The notes: generated by a model not told the origin, from the letters alone. A DNA stretch of 47,649 nt from Nocardioides stalactiti (GCF_014180715.1 NZ_JACEFC010000022.1:1-47649), one strand, 5' to 3'. Shown: positions 15,106 to 25,748, counted from the stretch's first letter. Translations and numbers: made by a program.

Positions 15106-16248
15106 ATGGAGTGGCTCTACCTCGTCATCGGGATCGCGGTCCTCGCGCTCGTCGTCGTCGTCGGCGGGCTCGGCCTCGTCAGGGGCCGCGCCAGGGCGAC
15201 CGTCGAGGCCCCGCGGGTCGCCCCTGCCGATGTCCTGGCACCCCCGGAGACGGGGGTCGCCGAGCCTGGCGAGACCGTGCCCGGGGTCGAGGTGCCGCCG
15301 GCCACGGTCACCCCGACCCTCGACCGGCCCGAGCGCCCGGCCTCAAGGCTGGTCCGCCTCCGGCAGCGACTCGCGGGCTCCAACGCGCTCGGCCGCGGAC
15401 TGCTCGGGCTGCTGAGCCGCGACCAGCTCGACGAGGACACCTGGGAGGCGATCGAGGACCTGCTCCTCGGCGCCGACATCGGCGTGCAGCCGACCCAGGA
15501 GCTCGTCGAGCGGCTGCGCACCCGGCTGCGGGTCGAGGGAGGCGCCAGCGGCGCCGACGCCCGCGCCGTGCTCCGCGAGGAGCTCATCAACCTCGTCGAC
15601 CCGACGATGGACCGCGCCCTGCACGTGAGCGGCTCCGACGGTGACCCGGGCGTCGTGCTCGTGGTCGGCGTCAACGGCACCGGCAAGACCACCACGGTGG
15701 GCAAGCTGGCGCGGATCCTGGTCGCCGAGGAGCGCAGCGTGCTCCTCGCCGCCGCCGACACCTTCCGGGCCGCCGCGGCCGACCAGCTCGGCACCTGGGG
15801 CGAGCGGGTCGGCGTCGAGGTGATCCGTGGGCCCGAGGGCGGCGACCCGGCGAGCGTGGCGTTCGACGCCGTCAAGGAGGGCGTCGACCGCGGTGTCGAC
15901 ACGGTCGTCGTCGACACCGCCGGTCGCCTCCAGAACAAGCAGGGCCTCATGGACGAGCTCGGCAAGGTGAAGCGGGTCATCGAGAAACAGGCGCCGGTCA
16001 CCGAGGTGCTGCTCGTCCTCGACGCCACGACGGGCCAGAACGGCCTCATCCAGGCCAAGGTCTTCTCCGAGGTCGTCGACGTCACCGGCATCGCGCTCAC
16101 CAAGCTCGACGGGTCGGCCAAGGGCGGCATCGTGGTCGCCGTCCAGCGCCAGCTCGGCGTACCGGTCAAGCTGGTCGGCCTCGGCGAGGGCCCCGACGAC
16201 CTGGCGCCGTTCGACGCGGCCGCCTTCGTCGACGCGCTGTTGGGCTGA
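15106..16248 (+). CDS. ftsY: signal recognition particle receptor FtsY
   Basis: This 380-aa protein is the SRP receptor GTPase that docks Ffh-ribosome complexes at the membrane. It has an N-terminal hydrophobic helix (about 5-25), an acidic/proline-rich linker, and an NG domain. The G motifs are GVNGTGKT (188-195), DTFRAAAADQL, DTAGRLQNK and TKLDGSAKGG. The membrane helix is typical of actinobacterial FtsY. ATG 15106 has GCGAGG 9 nt upstream; an in-frame ATG at 15097 is less likely because it overlaps that site. The partner gene ffh is 4.5 kb downstream. Confidence 0.97.
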   Translation: MEWLYLVIGIAVLALVVVVGGLGLVRGRARATVEAPRVAPADVLAPPETGVAEPGETVPGVEVPPATVTPTLDRPERPASRLVRLRQRLAGSNALGRGLLGLLSRDQLDEDTWEAIEDLLLGADIGVQPTQELVERLRTRLRVEGGASGADARAVLREELINLVDPTMDRALHVSGSDGDPGVVLVVGVNGTGKTTTVGKLARILVAEERSVLLAAADTFRAAAADQLGTWGERVGVEVIRGPEGGDPASVAFDAVKEGVDRGVDTVVVDTAGRLQNKQGLMDELGKVKRVIEKQAPVTEVLLVLDATTGQNGLIQAKVFSEVVDVTGIALTKLDGSAKGGIVVAVQRQLGVPVKLVGLGEGPDDLAPFDAAAFVDALLG

Positions 16249-16257
16249 GGGGCGCGA

Positions 16258-16285
16258 CAGTTTCACCGTCCGAACGGTGAAACTG
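16258..16285 (+). repeat. hairpin A, 12-bp arms
   Basis: CAGTTTCACCGT and ACGGTGAAACTG form a perfect 12-bp stem with a 4-nt loop, 9 nt after the ftsY stop. Its right arm overlaps by 7 nt the left arm of the longer palindrome at 16279-16326, so the two RNA hairpins cannot form together. It may act as part of an ftsY terminator. Confidence 0.75.
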
Positions 16286-16326
16286 GTGCTGGGACGACGC
16301 AATTGCGTCGTCCCAGCACCAGTTTC
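16279..16326. terminator. 48-bp perfect palindrome (hairpin B) after ftsY
   Basis: Arms of 24 nt (16279-16302 and 16303-16326) are exact reverse complements with no loop, beginning GAAACTGGTGCTGGG and ending CCCAGCACCAGTTTC. It is the longest perfect palindrome noticed in the window. The position between ftsY and amt suggests a rho-independent-like terminator or a processing element, though no T-tract follows. A regulatory role is possible because it competes with hairpin A. Confidence 0.65.
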
Positions 16327-16375
16327 CTCGTCCAGGTACGGCCGGAAACGCGGTCGTAACGCCCGGTCGGAACTC

Positions 16376-16413
16376 GTTTCCTGCCTGAAACAACCGGCGG
16401 ACGGCGGCGAAAC
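16376..16413 (+). promoter_or_regulatory. GlnR-like box upstream of amt-glnK-glnD
   Basis: GTTTC (16376), GAAAC (16387) and GAAAC (16409) lie in 11-bp phase with a degenerate CGGAC at 16398. This follows the known actinobacterial GlnR pattern gTnAc-n6-GaAAc-n6-GtnAC-n6-GAAAc. A further GAAAC-n6-GTAAC pair sits at 16345-16360. It is close to the amt start (24 bp), so the transcription start is unclear. Confidence 0.6.
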
Positions 16414-16436
16414 GTCGTCCGACCAAGGTGAGGGCC

Positions 16437-18106
<1,670 letters not shown>

Positions 18107-18116
18107 CGCTGGAGCA

Positions 18117-20372
18117 GTGACTGCTGCAGAGCGCGCGGCCAGGACCGACCAGGCGGACGACCTCCTCCTCCGGGCGTACGACGCCGCGGGTGGGCCCGAC
18201 GCCGGGATCTCCCTCGTGGCGGTGGGGGGCTACGGCAGGGGTGAGCTGGCGCCGTACTCCGACCTCGACGTGGTGCTCGTCGCCGACGACGGCGTCGACC
18301 CCGCGAGCACGACGGAGCTGGCTCAGAAGGTCTGGTACCCGATCTGGGACGCGGGGGAGAAGCTCGACCACTCCGTCCGGTCGCTGGGCGAGATGCTCGA
18401 CGCAGCCGCTGCGGACGTTCGGGTGGCGTCCGGGCTCCTCGACGTCCGGCACGTCACCGGCGACCCCGGCCTCAGCATGCGGGTGCGGGCCGCCGTGCTC
18501 GCCCAGTGGCGGCGCGACGCGCGCAAGTGCCTGCCGGAGCTGCACGCGATCGTCCGCAGCCGGCACCAGCTGATCGGCGAGCTCGCCCACATGTCGGTGC
18601 CCGACCTCAAGGAGGCCGAGGGTGGGCTGCGCGACGCGACGGTCCTCAAGAGCCTGACGGCCACCTGGCTCGTCGACATCCCGGCTGCCGACCTCGAGCG
18701 CTCCCGGCAGCACCTCCTCGACGTGCGCGACATCCTGCACACCGCCACCGGCCGGGCCACCGACCGGATCGCGCCCGAGCACTGGTCGCAGCTCGCCGAG
18801 GCGATGGGCCTGCCCGACGACCTCAGCGCCCAGCGCCAGGTCCGGGAGCTCGGCCGTCGGCTCACCCACCTGTCCCGGCTCGCCTGGCGCCGGGCCGACG
18901 ACGCCGTACGGCGCACGCCGGCGGCCAAGCCGCGCCGCCCCGAGCTGGAGCGGCTGGCTCCAGGGGTCGCGCTCTCGAAGGGCGAGGTCGTCCTCGACCG
19001 GGGTGCTCGGCCCGCGGCGGATCCTGTGCTGCTGCTCCGCGCCGCTGCCGAAGCGGCGCGCCGCAACGTGGTGCTGGCGCCGCCGACGGCGGCCCGCCTG
19101 GTGCGCGAGTGTCCGCCGCTGCCCGACCCGTGGCCGGTCGAGGCCCGGCAGCAGATGGTGCGCCTGCTCGCAGCCGGCCCCGGCCTGCTCGGCGTGTGGG
19201 AGACCCTGGAGGAGACCGGCGCGCTCGCCGGGATCCTGCCCGAGTGGGAGCGGATCCGGTTGCTGCCGCACGCCTCGGTCATCCATCGCTTCACGGTCGA
19301 CCGGCACGTCGTCGAGACGTGTGTCGAGGCGGCCTCGCTGATCCGCGACGTGGCGCGTCCCGACGTCCTCGTCGTCGCTGCGCTGCTCCACGACATCGGC
19401 AAGGGCGGCACCGTCGAGCACAGCCTCGAGGGCGAGCCGATCGCACGCGCGATCGCGACCCGGATGGGCTTCGAGCCCGAGGCCGTCGACATGATCGCCC
19501 GGCTGGTGCGCTGGCACCTCCTGCTCGCGACCACCGCCACCACCCGCGACCCCGAGGACCCGGCGACCGTCGAGCTGCTCACCGAGCACGTCGACAGCGC
19601 CGAGCTGCTGGCGCTGCTGACCGCCCTCACCGAGGCCGACGCCAAGGCCACCTCCGGCAAGGCGTGGTCCTCGTGGCGCGCCGGGCTGATCCGCGACCTC
19701 TCCCGCCGTACCCGCGGCGCACTGGAGCGCGGCAGCGTCGCGGCCGCCCACGTCAACGACGAGATCCCGATCCCGGCGGCCGCGCGGGACGGGTCGGTCG
19801 CGATCAGTGTCGAGACGGTCGACGACGGCTGCCGGGTCACCACGGTCTCCCGCGACCGGGTCGGTCTCCTTGCCGACTGCGCCGCCACCTTCGCGCTCCA
19901 GCGGCTCCAGGTGCGCGCCGCGCGCATCTGGTCGCAGGGGGAGTACGGCGTCTCGGTCTGGGACGTCGCCGACGACCACCTCGACGCGGGTCGGCTGCGC
20001 AACATGTTCGACGGCATCGCGGCCCGGCGGGTGGACCCGGCGACCCGCCTCGCGCCCCGCGCAGCGGGCCACGAGCTGGCGCCGACGGTCGTGGTGCGTC
20101 CTGAGGCGAGCGACCAGGCGACCGTCATCGAGGTCCGCACGGCCGACCGGCTGGGCATCGTCTACCTGGTCTCGGCGGGCCTCGCCGAGCTCGGGATCTC
20201 GGTCCGTTCCGCGCACATCTCGACGCTCGGACCGCAGGCGGTGGACGTGTTCTACGTGCAGGAGACCGACGGGTCGCCGCTCCCCGACGAGCGGGTCGCG
20301 GCCGCGCTCGCGGTGGTGCGCGAACGGCTCAGTCCGCCCGCGGAGGAGCCTTCGGCAGGTTCTGACGCTTGA
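18117..20372 (+). CDS. glnD: PII nucleotidyltransferase GlnD
   Basis: This 751-aa protein modifies and demodifies PII according to glutamine status. It has the nucleotidyltransferase motif GGYGRGELAPYSDLD (about 37-51), a GlnD linker, an HD domain with ALLHDIGKG near residue 425, and two C-terminal ACT domains (about 573 and 669 onward). In actinobacteria the activity is adenylylation rather than uridylylation (established for the group). GTG 18117 is 10 nt after the glnK stop; its GGAG site is unusually close (about 3 nt). The 3' end overlaps a convergent small gene by 44 nt. Confidence 0.95.
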   Translation: MTAAERAARTDQADDLLLRAYDAAGGPDAGISLVAVGGYGRGELAPYSDLDVVLVADDGVDPASTTELAQKVWYPIWDAGEKLDHSVRSLGEMLDAAAADVRVASGLLDVRHVTGDPGLSMRVRAAVLAQWRRDARKCLPELHAIVRSRHQLIGELAHMSVPDLKEAEGGLRDATVLKSLTATWLVDIPAADLERSRQHLLDVRDILHTATGRATDRIAPEHWSQLAEAMGLPDDLSAQRQVRELGRRLTHLSRLAWRRADDAVRRTPAAKPRRPELERLAPGVALSKGEVVLDRGARPAADPVLLLRAAAEAARRNVVLAPPTAARLVRECPPLPDPWPVEARQQMVRLLAAGPGLLGVWETLEETGALAGILPEWERIRLLPHASVIHRFTVDRHVVETCVEAASLIRDVARPDVLVVAALLHDIGKGGTVEHSLEGEPIARAIATRMGFEPEAVDMIARLVRWHLLLATTATTRDPEDPATVELLTEHVDSAELLALLTALTEADAKATSGKAWSSWRAGLIRDLSRRTRGALERGSVAAAHVNDEIPIPAAARDGSVAISVETVDDGCRVTTVSRDRVGLLADCAATFALQRLQVRAARIWSQGEYGVSVWDVADDHLDAGRLRNMFDGIAARRVDPATRLAPRAAGHELAPTVVVRPEASDQATVIEVRTADRLGIVYLVSAGLAELGISVRSAHISTLGPQAVDVFYVQETDGSPLPDERVAAALAVVRERLSPPAEEPSAGSDA

Positions 20373-20634
20373 TGACGGCCCGCATCGCCACGTGGTCGAT
20401 GGTGATCGGCAGGTCGTCGTCCTCGGGGCGCGGGATGACCTCGCCCTGGTTGTCCTTGGACTTCAAGTCCTGGTCGGCGCGGGCCCGCGCCGGGTCGAAG
20501 ACGTCGATGAAGCTGCCCATGCCGTCGGACATGCCGCCCGAGGACGGCGAGGGGTTGCGCAGCATCCGGTGTCCGGACCACACCACGAGGAGCAGGAGCA
20601 GCAGCCCCGCGGCACCGAACACGACGTACGTCAT
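20329..20634 (-). CDS. small single-pass membrane protein, conserved between glnD and ffh
   Basis: This 101-aa protein has one N-terminal transmembrane helix (about 3-20, rich in Leu), then a cytoplasmic stretch with GMGSFIDVFDPARARADQDL. The ending has the acidic-to-basic change RPEDDDLPITID...MRAVIKRQNL. Similar small proteins with a 'F.D.FDPA.AR...DL' core are familiar near glnD/ffh in actinobacteria; the function is unknown. The ATG at 20634 is divergent from ffh by 97 nt, and its end overlaps the last 44 nt of glnD on the other strand. Confidence 0.75.
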   Translation of the reverse strand: MTYVVFGAAGLLLLLLVVWSGHRMLRNPSPSSGGMSDGMGSFIDVFDPARARADQDLKSKDNQGEVIPRPEDDDLPITIDHVAMRAVIKRQNLPKAPPRAD

Positions 20635-20731
20635 TCCGTCAGCCTATGCCTGCGACCGGCAGCTTCACGGATCGCCGTTAGAGTTGGCGGTCGAACCCGC
20701 GCCGTTGCACGTCCGTCCCTGAGGATCCTCT

Positions 20732-22318
20732 TTGTTCGCCACCCTGTCCGACCGCCTTGCCGACACCTTCAAGAACCTCCGTGGCAAGGGCCGGCTCTCC
20801 GAGGCCGACATCGACGCGACCGCTCGTGAGATCCGGATCGCGCTGCTCGAGGCCGACGTCGCGCTGCCGGTCGTCAAGGACTTCGTGGCGGCGGTCAAGG
20901 AGCGGGCCCGGGGCGAGGAGGTCAGCCAGGCGCTGAACCCCGCCCAGCAGGTCGTCAAGATCGTCAACGACGAGCTCGTCGAGATCCTCGGTGGCGAGAC
21001 CCGCCGGCTGCGCTACGCCAAGACCGGCCCGACGGTCATCATGCTCGCCGGCCTCCAGGGTGCCGGCAAGACGACGCTCGCGGCCAAGCTGGCACTGTGG
21101 CTCAAGGAGCAGGACAAGTCGCCGCTCCTGGTCGCCTGCGACCTCCAGCGGCCCAACGCCGTCCAGCAGCTCCAGGTCAACGGTGACAAGGTCGGCGTCC
21201 CCGTCTACGCGCCCGAGGCCGGCAACGGCGTCGGCGACCCGGTCGGCGTCGCGCGGGCGTCGATCGAGGAGGCGAAGCGCAAGCTGCACGACGTCGTCAT
21301 CGTCGACACCGCGGGCCGCCTCGGCGTCGACGCGGAGATGATGGGCCAGGCCGCAGCGATCCGCGACGCGGTCCAGCCCGACGAGGTCCTCTTCGTCGTC
21401 GACGCGATGATCGGTCAGGACGCGCTCGTCACCGCGCAGGCCTTCCTCGACGGCGTCGGGTACGACGGCGTCGTCCTGACCAAGCTCGACGGCGACGCCC
21501 GCGGTGGTGCGGCGCTCTCGATCCGCCAGGTCACCGGTCGCCCGGTCATGTTCGCCTCCTCCGGCGAGAAGATGACCGACTTCGACGTCTTCCACCCCGA
21601 CCGGATGGCCTCGCGCATCCTCGACATGGGTGACGTCATGACCCTGATCGAGCAGGCCGAGAAGGCGTTCGACCAGGAGGAGGCGCTCAAGGCCGCGCAG
21701 AAGCTGACCGGCCAGGGCGGCGAGTTCACCCTCGACGACTTCCTGTCGCAGATGCAGCAGATCAAGAAGCTCGGCTCGATGACCAAGATCCTCAAGATGC
21801 TGCCGGGCGCGGGCCAGATCCGCGAGCAGCTCGAGAACTTCGACGAGCGCGAGATCGACCGGGTCGAGGCGATCATCCGCTCGATGACCCCGGCGGAGCG
21901 CGACAACCCCAAGATCATCGACGGCTCGCGCCGCGCCCGCATCGCCAAGGGCTCCGGCCGCACGGTGGCCGACGTCAACGGCCTCGTCGACCGCTTCTTC
22001 GAGGCGCGCAAGATGATGATGCAGATGGCGCGCGGCGGTGGCTTCGGTGGCGTCCCCGGCATGCCGGGCATGCCGGGCATGGGTGGCCCGGGCGCCGGCA
22101 AGCGCGCCAAGGCCAAGCAGGCCCAGAAGGCGAAGTCCAAGGGCGGCCAGCGCAGGTCCGGCAACCCCGCCAAGGCGGCGCAGGAGGCGGCTGCCGCCAA
22201 GGAGAGGGCCGCCGCGCAGGCCGCCAACCCGTTCGGCATCCCCGCAGAGGACATCGACTACGAGGCCGCCGCGGCGAACCTGGACCTCCCCAAGGACTTC
22301 TCCAAGTTCCTCAAGTAG
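20732..22318 (+). CDS. ffh: signal recognition particle protein Ffh
   Basis: This 528-aa SRP54 GTPase binds signal sequences and 4.5S RNA and delivers ribosomes to FtsY. The N and G domains carry GLQGAGKT (107-114), DTAGRLGVD and TKLDGDARGG. The M domain follows (about 330-440, QMQQIKKLGSMTKILKMLPG), and then a long Gly/Met-rich and Lys/Ala-rich tail. The start is TTG 20732 with GAGGA 6 nt upstream. It lies downstream of the nitrogen operon, in the order conserved in actinobacteria. Confidence 0.97.
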   Translation: MFATLSDRLADTFKNLRGKGRLSEADIDATAREIRIALLEADVALPVVKDFVAAVKERARGEEVSQALNPAQQVVKIVNDELVEILGGETRRLRYAKTGPTVIMLAGLQGAGKTTLAAKLALWLKEQDKSPLLVACDLQRPNAVQQLQVNGDKVGVPVYAPEAGNGVGDPVGVARASIEEAKRKLHDVVIVDTAGRLGVDAEMMGQAAAIRDAVQPDEVLFVVDAMIGQDALVTAQAFLDGVGYDGVVLTKLDGDARGGAALSIRQVTGRPVMFASSGEKMTDFDVFHPDRMASRILDMGDVMTLIEQAEKAFDQEEALKAAQKLTGQGGEFTLDDFLSQMQQIKKLGSMTKILKMLPGAGQIREQLENFDEREIDRVEAIIRSMTPAERDNPKIIDGSRRARIAKGSGRTVADVNGLVDRFFEARKMMMQMARGGGFGGVPGMPGMPGMGGPGAGKRAKAKQAQKAKSKGGQRRSGNPAKAAQEAAAAKERAAAQAANPFGIPAEDIDYEAAAANLDLPKDFSKFLK

Positions 22319-22397
22319 GACGACGGGACGGCCGCTCGGTCGCGCCTGTGTGTAGGAGTACGTGGTCGCGCCGTCCCAGCGCGCCTAGCGTCCGAGC

Positions 22398-23726
22398 ATG
22401 CTCCCTGCTCGCTCCCTTCGTCCTCGACGACTGCTCGTGGTCGGTGTCCTCTCGAGCGTCGCGCTGGTCGTGCCGGCGCCACCCGCGGGGGCGGCGGGTG
22501 AGACCTGTCTCGGCAGCGCGGCGACGATCGTCGGGTCGGGCACCGTCAACGGGACCGGCGGCAACGACGTCATCGTCGGGTCCGCGGTGGCCGACACGAT
22601 CGACGGGGGCGGTGGCCACGACCTGATCTGCGGCGAGGCGGGCAACGACCGCATCCTCGGCGGCATCGGCAACGACCACGTGCTCGACGGGGCGGGGTCC
22701 GACGTCGTCGATCTCGGCGCGGGTGCCGACACCCTGACGACGTACGCGGTCAAGGACCCGCGCGACGTCTTCGAGGGCGGACCCGACATCGACAGCATCG
22801 GCTACGACCGGACGGCGACCGTCAAGGTCAATCTCCGCACGACGTTCGCGGACGACGGCGAGACCGGTGAGGCCGACCGGATAGCGGGCATCGAGGTGGT
22901 CTCGGGCGGCAGCGGCAACGACACCCTCGTCGGCTCGGACGGCCCGGACCTCCTGTTCGGGGGCAACGGCCACGACAAGCTCACCGGCGGCCTCGGCGCC
23001 GACTTCGTCAACGGCCAGGAGGGCAACGACTTCCTGCTGGAGACCGTCGTCGATCACGCCGCCGACGTGATCTACGGCGGCAACGGGACCGACGAGGTGA
23101 GCTACGCGAACCGGCCCGCCACCGTCTTCATCGACCTCAACGGCGCGCCCTACAGCGGCGAGTACGACGAGGGCGACACCGTCCGCGAGGTGGAGAACGC
23201 GCGCGGCGGCAGGAGCGGTGACCAGATCGTGGGGACCAGCGGCGACAACCGGCTCTACGGCGGCGACGGACGCGACTCGATCACCGACGGTCTGGGTTCC
23301 GACACCGTCGACGGCGGCAACGGCTGCGACTACTTCCAGCAGCCCGCAGTGGTCGACCACCGCGACGTCCTGATCGGCGGCAGCGGAGCGTGCGACAGCG
23401 TGAGCTACTCCCTGCGCACGATCAACGTCAGCGTCAACCTCGGTGCGCCGACCTCCGCCCAGGGCTGGATGCTCGAGGACGACCGCATCACGACGGTCGA
23501 GGGAGCGTTCACCGGCAACGGCAACGACACGGTGACCGGGACCAACGCCGCCAACTACCTGGGGAGTCACGGCGGTGCTGACGTCATCAACGGGCTCGGC
23601 GGCACCGACACCCTCTCGTCGAGCGACGGCATCGGCGGCAACGACACCGTCAACGGCGGACCCGGGACCGACGTCGCCCACATCGACGGCGGCGACTCGG
23701 TGACCAACGTCGAGAACACCCAGTGA
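22398..23726 (+). CDS. secreted RTX-type calcium-binding repeat protein
   Basis: This 442-aa protein begins with a signal peptide (basic start, hydrophobic 13-27, then AGAAG). The rest is built of glycine/aspartate nonapeptides of the RTX type (GGNGHDKLTGGLGADFVNG, GGNDVIVGSAVADTIDGGGG), in several blocks separated by V.VNL / V.IDL strands (VKVNLRTTF, VFIDLNG, VSVNLG). These repeats form calcium-loaded beta-rolls once outside the cell. No catalytic domain is visible. It is followed 20 nt later by another RTX-containing gene, so the two are probably cotranscribed. The specific role is unknown. Confidence 0.86.
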   Translation: MLPARSLRPRRLLVVGVLSSVALVVPAPPAGAAGETCLGSAATIVGSGTVNGTGGNDVIVGSAVADTIDGGGGHDLICGEAGNDRILGGIGNDHVLDGAGSDVVDLGAGADTLTTYAVKDPRDVFEGGPDIDSIGYDRTATVKVNLRTTFADDGETGEADRIAGIEVVSGGSGNDTLVGSDGPDLLFGGNGHDKLTGGLGADFVNGQEGNDFLLETVVDHAADVIYGGNGTDEVSYANRPATVFIDLNGAPYSGEYDEGDTVREVENARGGRSGDQIVGTSGDNRLYGGDGRDSITDGLGSDTVDGGNGCDYFQQPAVVDHRDVLIGGSGACDSVSYSLRTINVSVNLGAPTSAQGWMLEDDRITTVEGAFTGNGNDTVTGTNAANYLGSHGGADVINGLGGTDTLSSSDGIGGNDTVNGGPGTDVAHIDGGDSVTNVENTQ

Positions 23727-23745
23727 CCAGGGCTGAGGACACGCC

Positions 23746-25317
23746 ATGACCACCCCGCGCCGTCACCGCTCGTCCGCCCTGGTCGTCGCCGTTCTGGGGA
23801 TCGCGGTCTCCGTGCTGGCGGCGACTCCGCCGGTCGATGCGGTGAGCCGGAGCGACGAGACTCCGATCGAGGGTCTCGACGACGCCACCACGACCCGCCC
23901 GATCACCGTCGGAGGCGTCGGCGGCCTGACGACCCACGTCAGCGTCACCCTCCGGAACATCCACCACGGCTGGGCCGGCGACATGGACATCATGCTGACG
24001 GGTCCCAACGGGGCCCGGGTGGTCCTGATGTCGGACGCCTGCGGTGTCCCCGACCTGGTGAACGCGACGCTGACGTTCGACGACAGGGCCGACGCCACCC
24101 TCCCCTTCGCGGGTCCGTGCGAGAGCGGGACGTTCCTGCCGACGGACAACGGGGCCGCCAGCGACGGCTGGCCGGCCGCCCCGACCGCGACCTCCTTGGA
24201 CGCCTTCAACGGGATCAACGCCAACGGGGTCTGGTCGCTCTTCGTCCGCGACGACTTCCCCTCGGACCCGACCACGATCGGCCGGTGGACGCTCAACATC
24301 ACCGCCGCACCGGCCAGCGTCCTGCTGCCTGGCGGCACCGGCACGGAGGGCACGTCCTCGCCGTACCCCCGCGCGGTCACCGTCACCGGCCGGGCCGGCG
24401 CGATCACCGACCTCGACGTACGACTCCCCGGCCTCCACCACGGCCATCCGGACGACCTCGACCTGCTGCTCGTCGGGCCCGGCGGCCAGTCCATCGTCCT
24501 GATGTCGGACAAGTGCGGCGCCCACCCGTTCACCGGGCAGACCGTGACGTTCGACGACAAGGCACCGGCACCCCCGGACGACGGCCCGTGCACCGGCCCG
24601 GCTCTCTCCCCGGGCGACGCCGTGGGCTCCCGCGACGCCTGGCCGGCCCCGGCTCCCGCGCGGCCGTACGGCAACAACCTGTCGGTCTTCAACGGGACCA
24701 GCCCCAACGGCACCTGGCGCCTGTACGCCGTCGACGACGCCGACGGAGGTGCCGGCTTCCTGACCTCACCCCCGGAGCTGTCCTTCACCCTCTCCGTCCC
24801 CCCGCAGCTGTGCCAGGGAGCGGTCGTCACCGTCGACCTCGGTACGGGACAGGTCCCGACCCACGGACCCGATGTCATCCGTGGCACGCCGGGCAACGAC
24901 AGCATCTCGGCCCTGGGCGGCGACGACGTCGTCTGCGGTCTGGCCGGCGACGACACCATCCAGGGCGGGCCGGGCGACGACCTCGTCGACGGCGGAGCCG
25001 GCAGCGACACCGCCAGCTATGCCGCCACGTCGGCGCCGGTGGCGGTCACCCTCGGGACGACCGCGGCGCAGAACACCGGGACGGGGACCGGCACCGACCA
25101 GCTGCGGATGATCGAGAACCTCGCGGGCGGGGGCGGCAACGACCGGCTCACGGGCAACGCGTCCGACAACAGCCTCGCGGGCCGCAACGGCGACGACCTG
25201 CTCCTCGGTTGGGCGGGCGACGACGTCCTGGTCGGCGGGTCCGGGGTCGACTCCTGCAACGGGGGCGACGGCACCGACACGGTCACCACCTGCGACACCG
25301 TGAGCAACGTCCCCTAG
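23746..25317 (+). CDS. secreted protein with two P-domain-like modules and RTX repeats
   Basis: This 523-aa protein has a signal peptide (about 1-32), then two tandem modules (about 50-190 and 200-345) that resemble the proprotein convertase P/homo-B domain: (H)GHPDDLDLLLVGPGGQSIVLMS..CG, a VTFDD strand and F.G..PNGTW.L...D. The third part (about 360-523) consists of RTX nonapeptides such as GGPGDDLVDGGAGSDTASY. No protease domain accompanies the P-domain-like modules. The protein is probably surface-attached or released and calcium-dependent. ATG 23746 lies 19 nt after the preceding stop. Confidence 0.8.
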   Translation: MTTPRRHRSSALVVAVLGIAVSVLAATPPVDAVSRSDETPIEGLDDATTTRPITVGGVGGLTTHVSVTLRNIHHGWAGDMDIMLTGPNGARVVLMSDACGVPDLVNATLTFDDRADATLPFAGPCESGTFLPTDNGAASDGWPAAPTATSLDAFNGINANGVWSLFVRDDFPSDPTTIGRWTLNITAAPASVLLPGGTGTEGTSSPYPRAVTVTGRAGAITDLDVRLPGLHHGHPDDLDLLLVGPGGQSIVLMSDKCGAHPFTGQTVTFDDKAPAPPDDGPCTGPALSPGDAVGSRDAWPAPAPARPYGNNLSVFNGTSPNGTWRLYAVDDADGGAGFLTSPPELSFTLSVPPQLCQGAVVTVDLGTGQVPTHGPDVIRGTPGNDSISALGGDDVVCGLAGDDTIQGGPGDDLVDGGAGSDTASYAATSAPVAVTLGTTAAQNTGTGTGTDQLRMIENLAGGGGNDRLTGNASDNSLAGRNGDDLLLGWAGDDVLVGGSGVDSCNGGDGTDTVTTCDTVSNVP

Positions 25318-25374
25318 CACTCGGGAACGGGACCACCCGTGGGTGGCGGCCCGATGAGTCGGCAGACTGGGTCC

Positions 25375-25743
25375 ATGACCACTGTCCTCATCGTCGACGG
25401 CGCGAACGTCGTCGGCGCCCGGCCGGACGGCTGGTGGAAGGACCGGGCCGGGGCGGCGCGGCGACTCCACGAGCAGCTGCTGGTCGCCGACGTGCCGCAG
25501 GACCAGGTGGTGCTCGTGCTCGAGGGCGGGGCCAAGGGCGGCGTACGACCGGGGCGCGACGCGCACGTCCGGACCGTCCACGCGCCCAAGGACGGCGACA
25601 GCACGATCCTCGCCGAGGCGCGGGCAGCGGCGGAGCGCGGCCACCGGGTGACCGTGGTGACCGCCGACCGGGCCCTCGACGCCCGGGTCGCCGGGGTGGG
25701 CGCAACGACCGTCAGCCCTACCTGGCTGCTCGACCTCCTCTGA
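25375..25743 (+). CDS. NYN-domain (PIN-like) nuclease-family protein
   Basis: This 122-aa protein begins TTVLIVDGANVVG, the first Asp-containing strand of NYN/YacP-like PIN-fold proteins. It continues with GDSTILAEA and VVTADRALDARVAG, which carry the other conserved acidic residues. Such proteins are predicted RNA-processing nucleases. ATG 25375 is chosen because the fold starts there; an in-frame ATG at 25339 would add a poor N-terminus. Its stop is 5 nt before the next gene, which suggests an operon with the beta-lactamase-fold gene. Confidence 0.8.
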   Translation: MTTVLIVDGANVVGARPDGWWKDRAGAARRLHEQLLVADVPQDQVVLVLEGGAKGGVRPGRDAHVRTVHAPKDGDSTILAEARAAAERGHRVTVVTADRALDARVAGVGATTVSPTWLLDLL

Positions 25744-25748
25744 CCCGC

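Noticed and set aside
22319..22397. GGGACGG...CCGTCCC inverted repeat as ffh terminator
   Set aside because: Only 7-bp arms with a loop of about 39 nt; too weak to claim.
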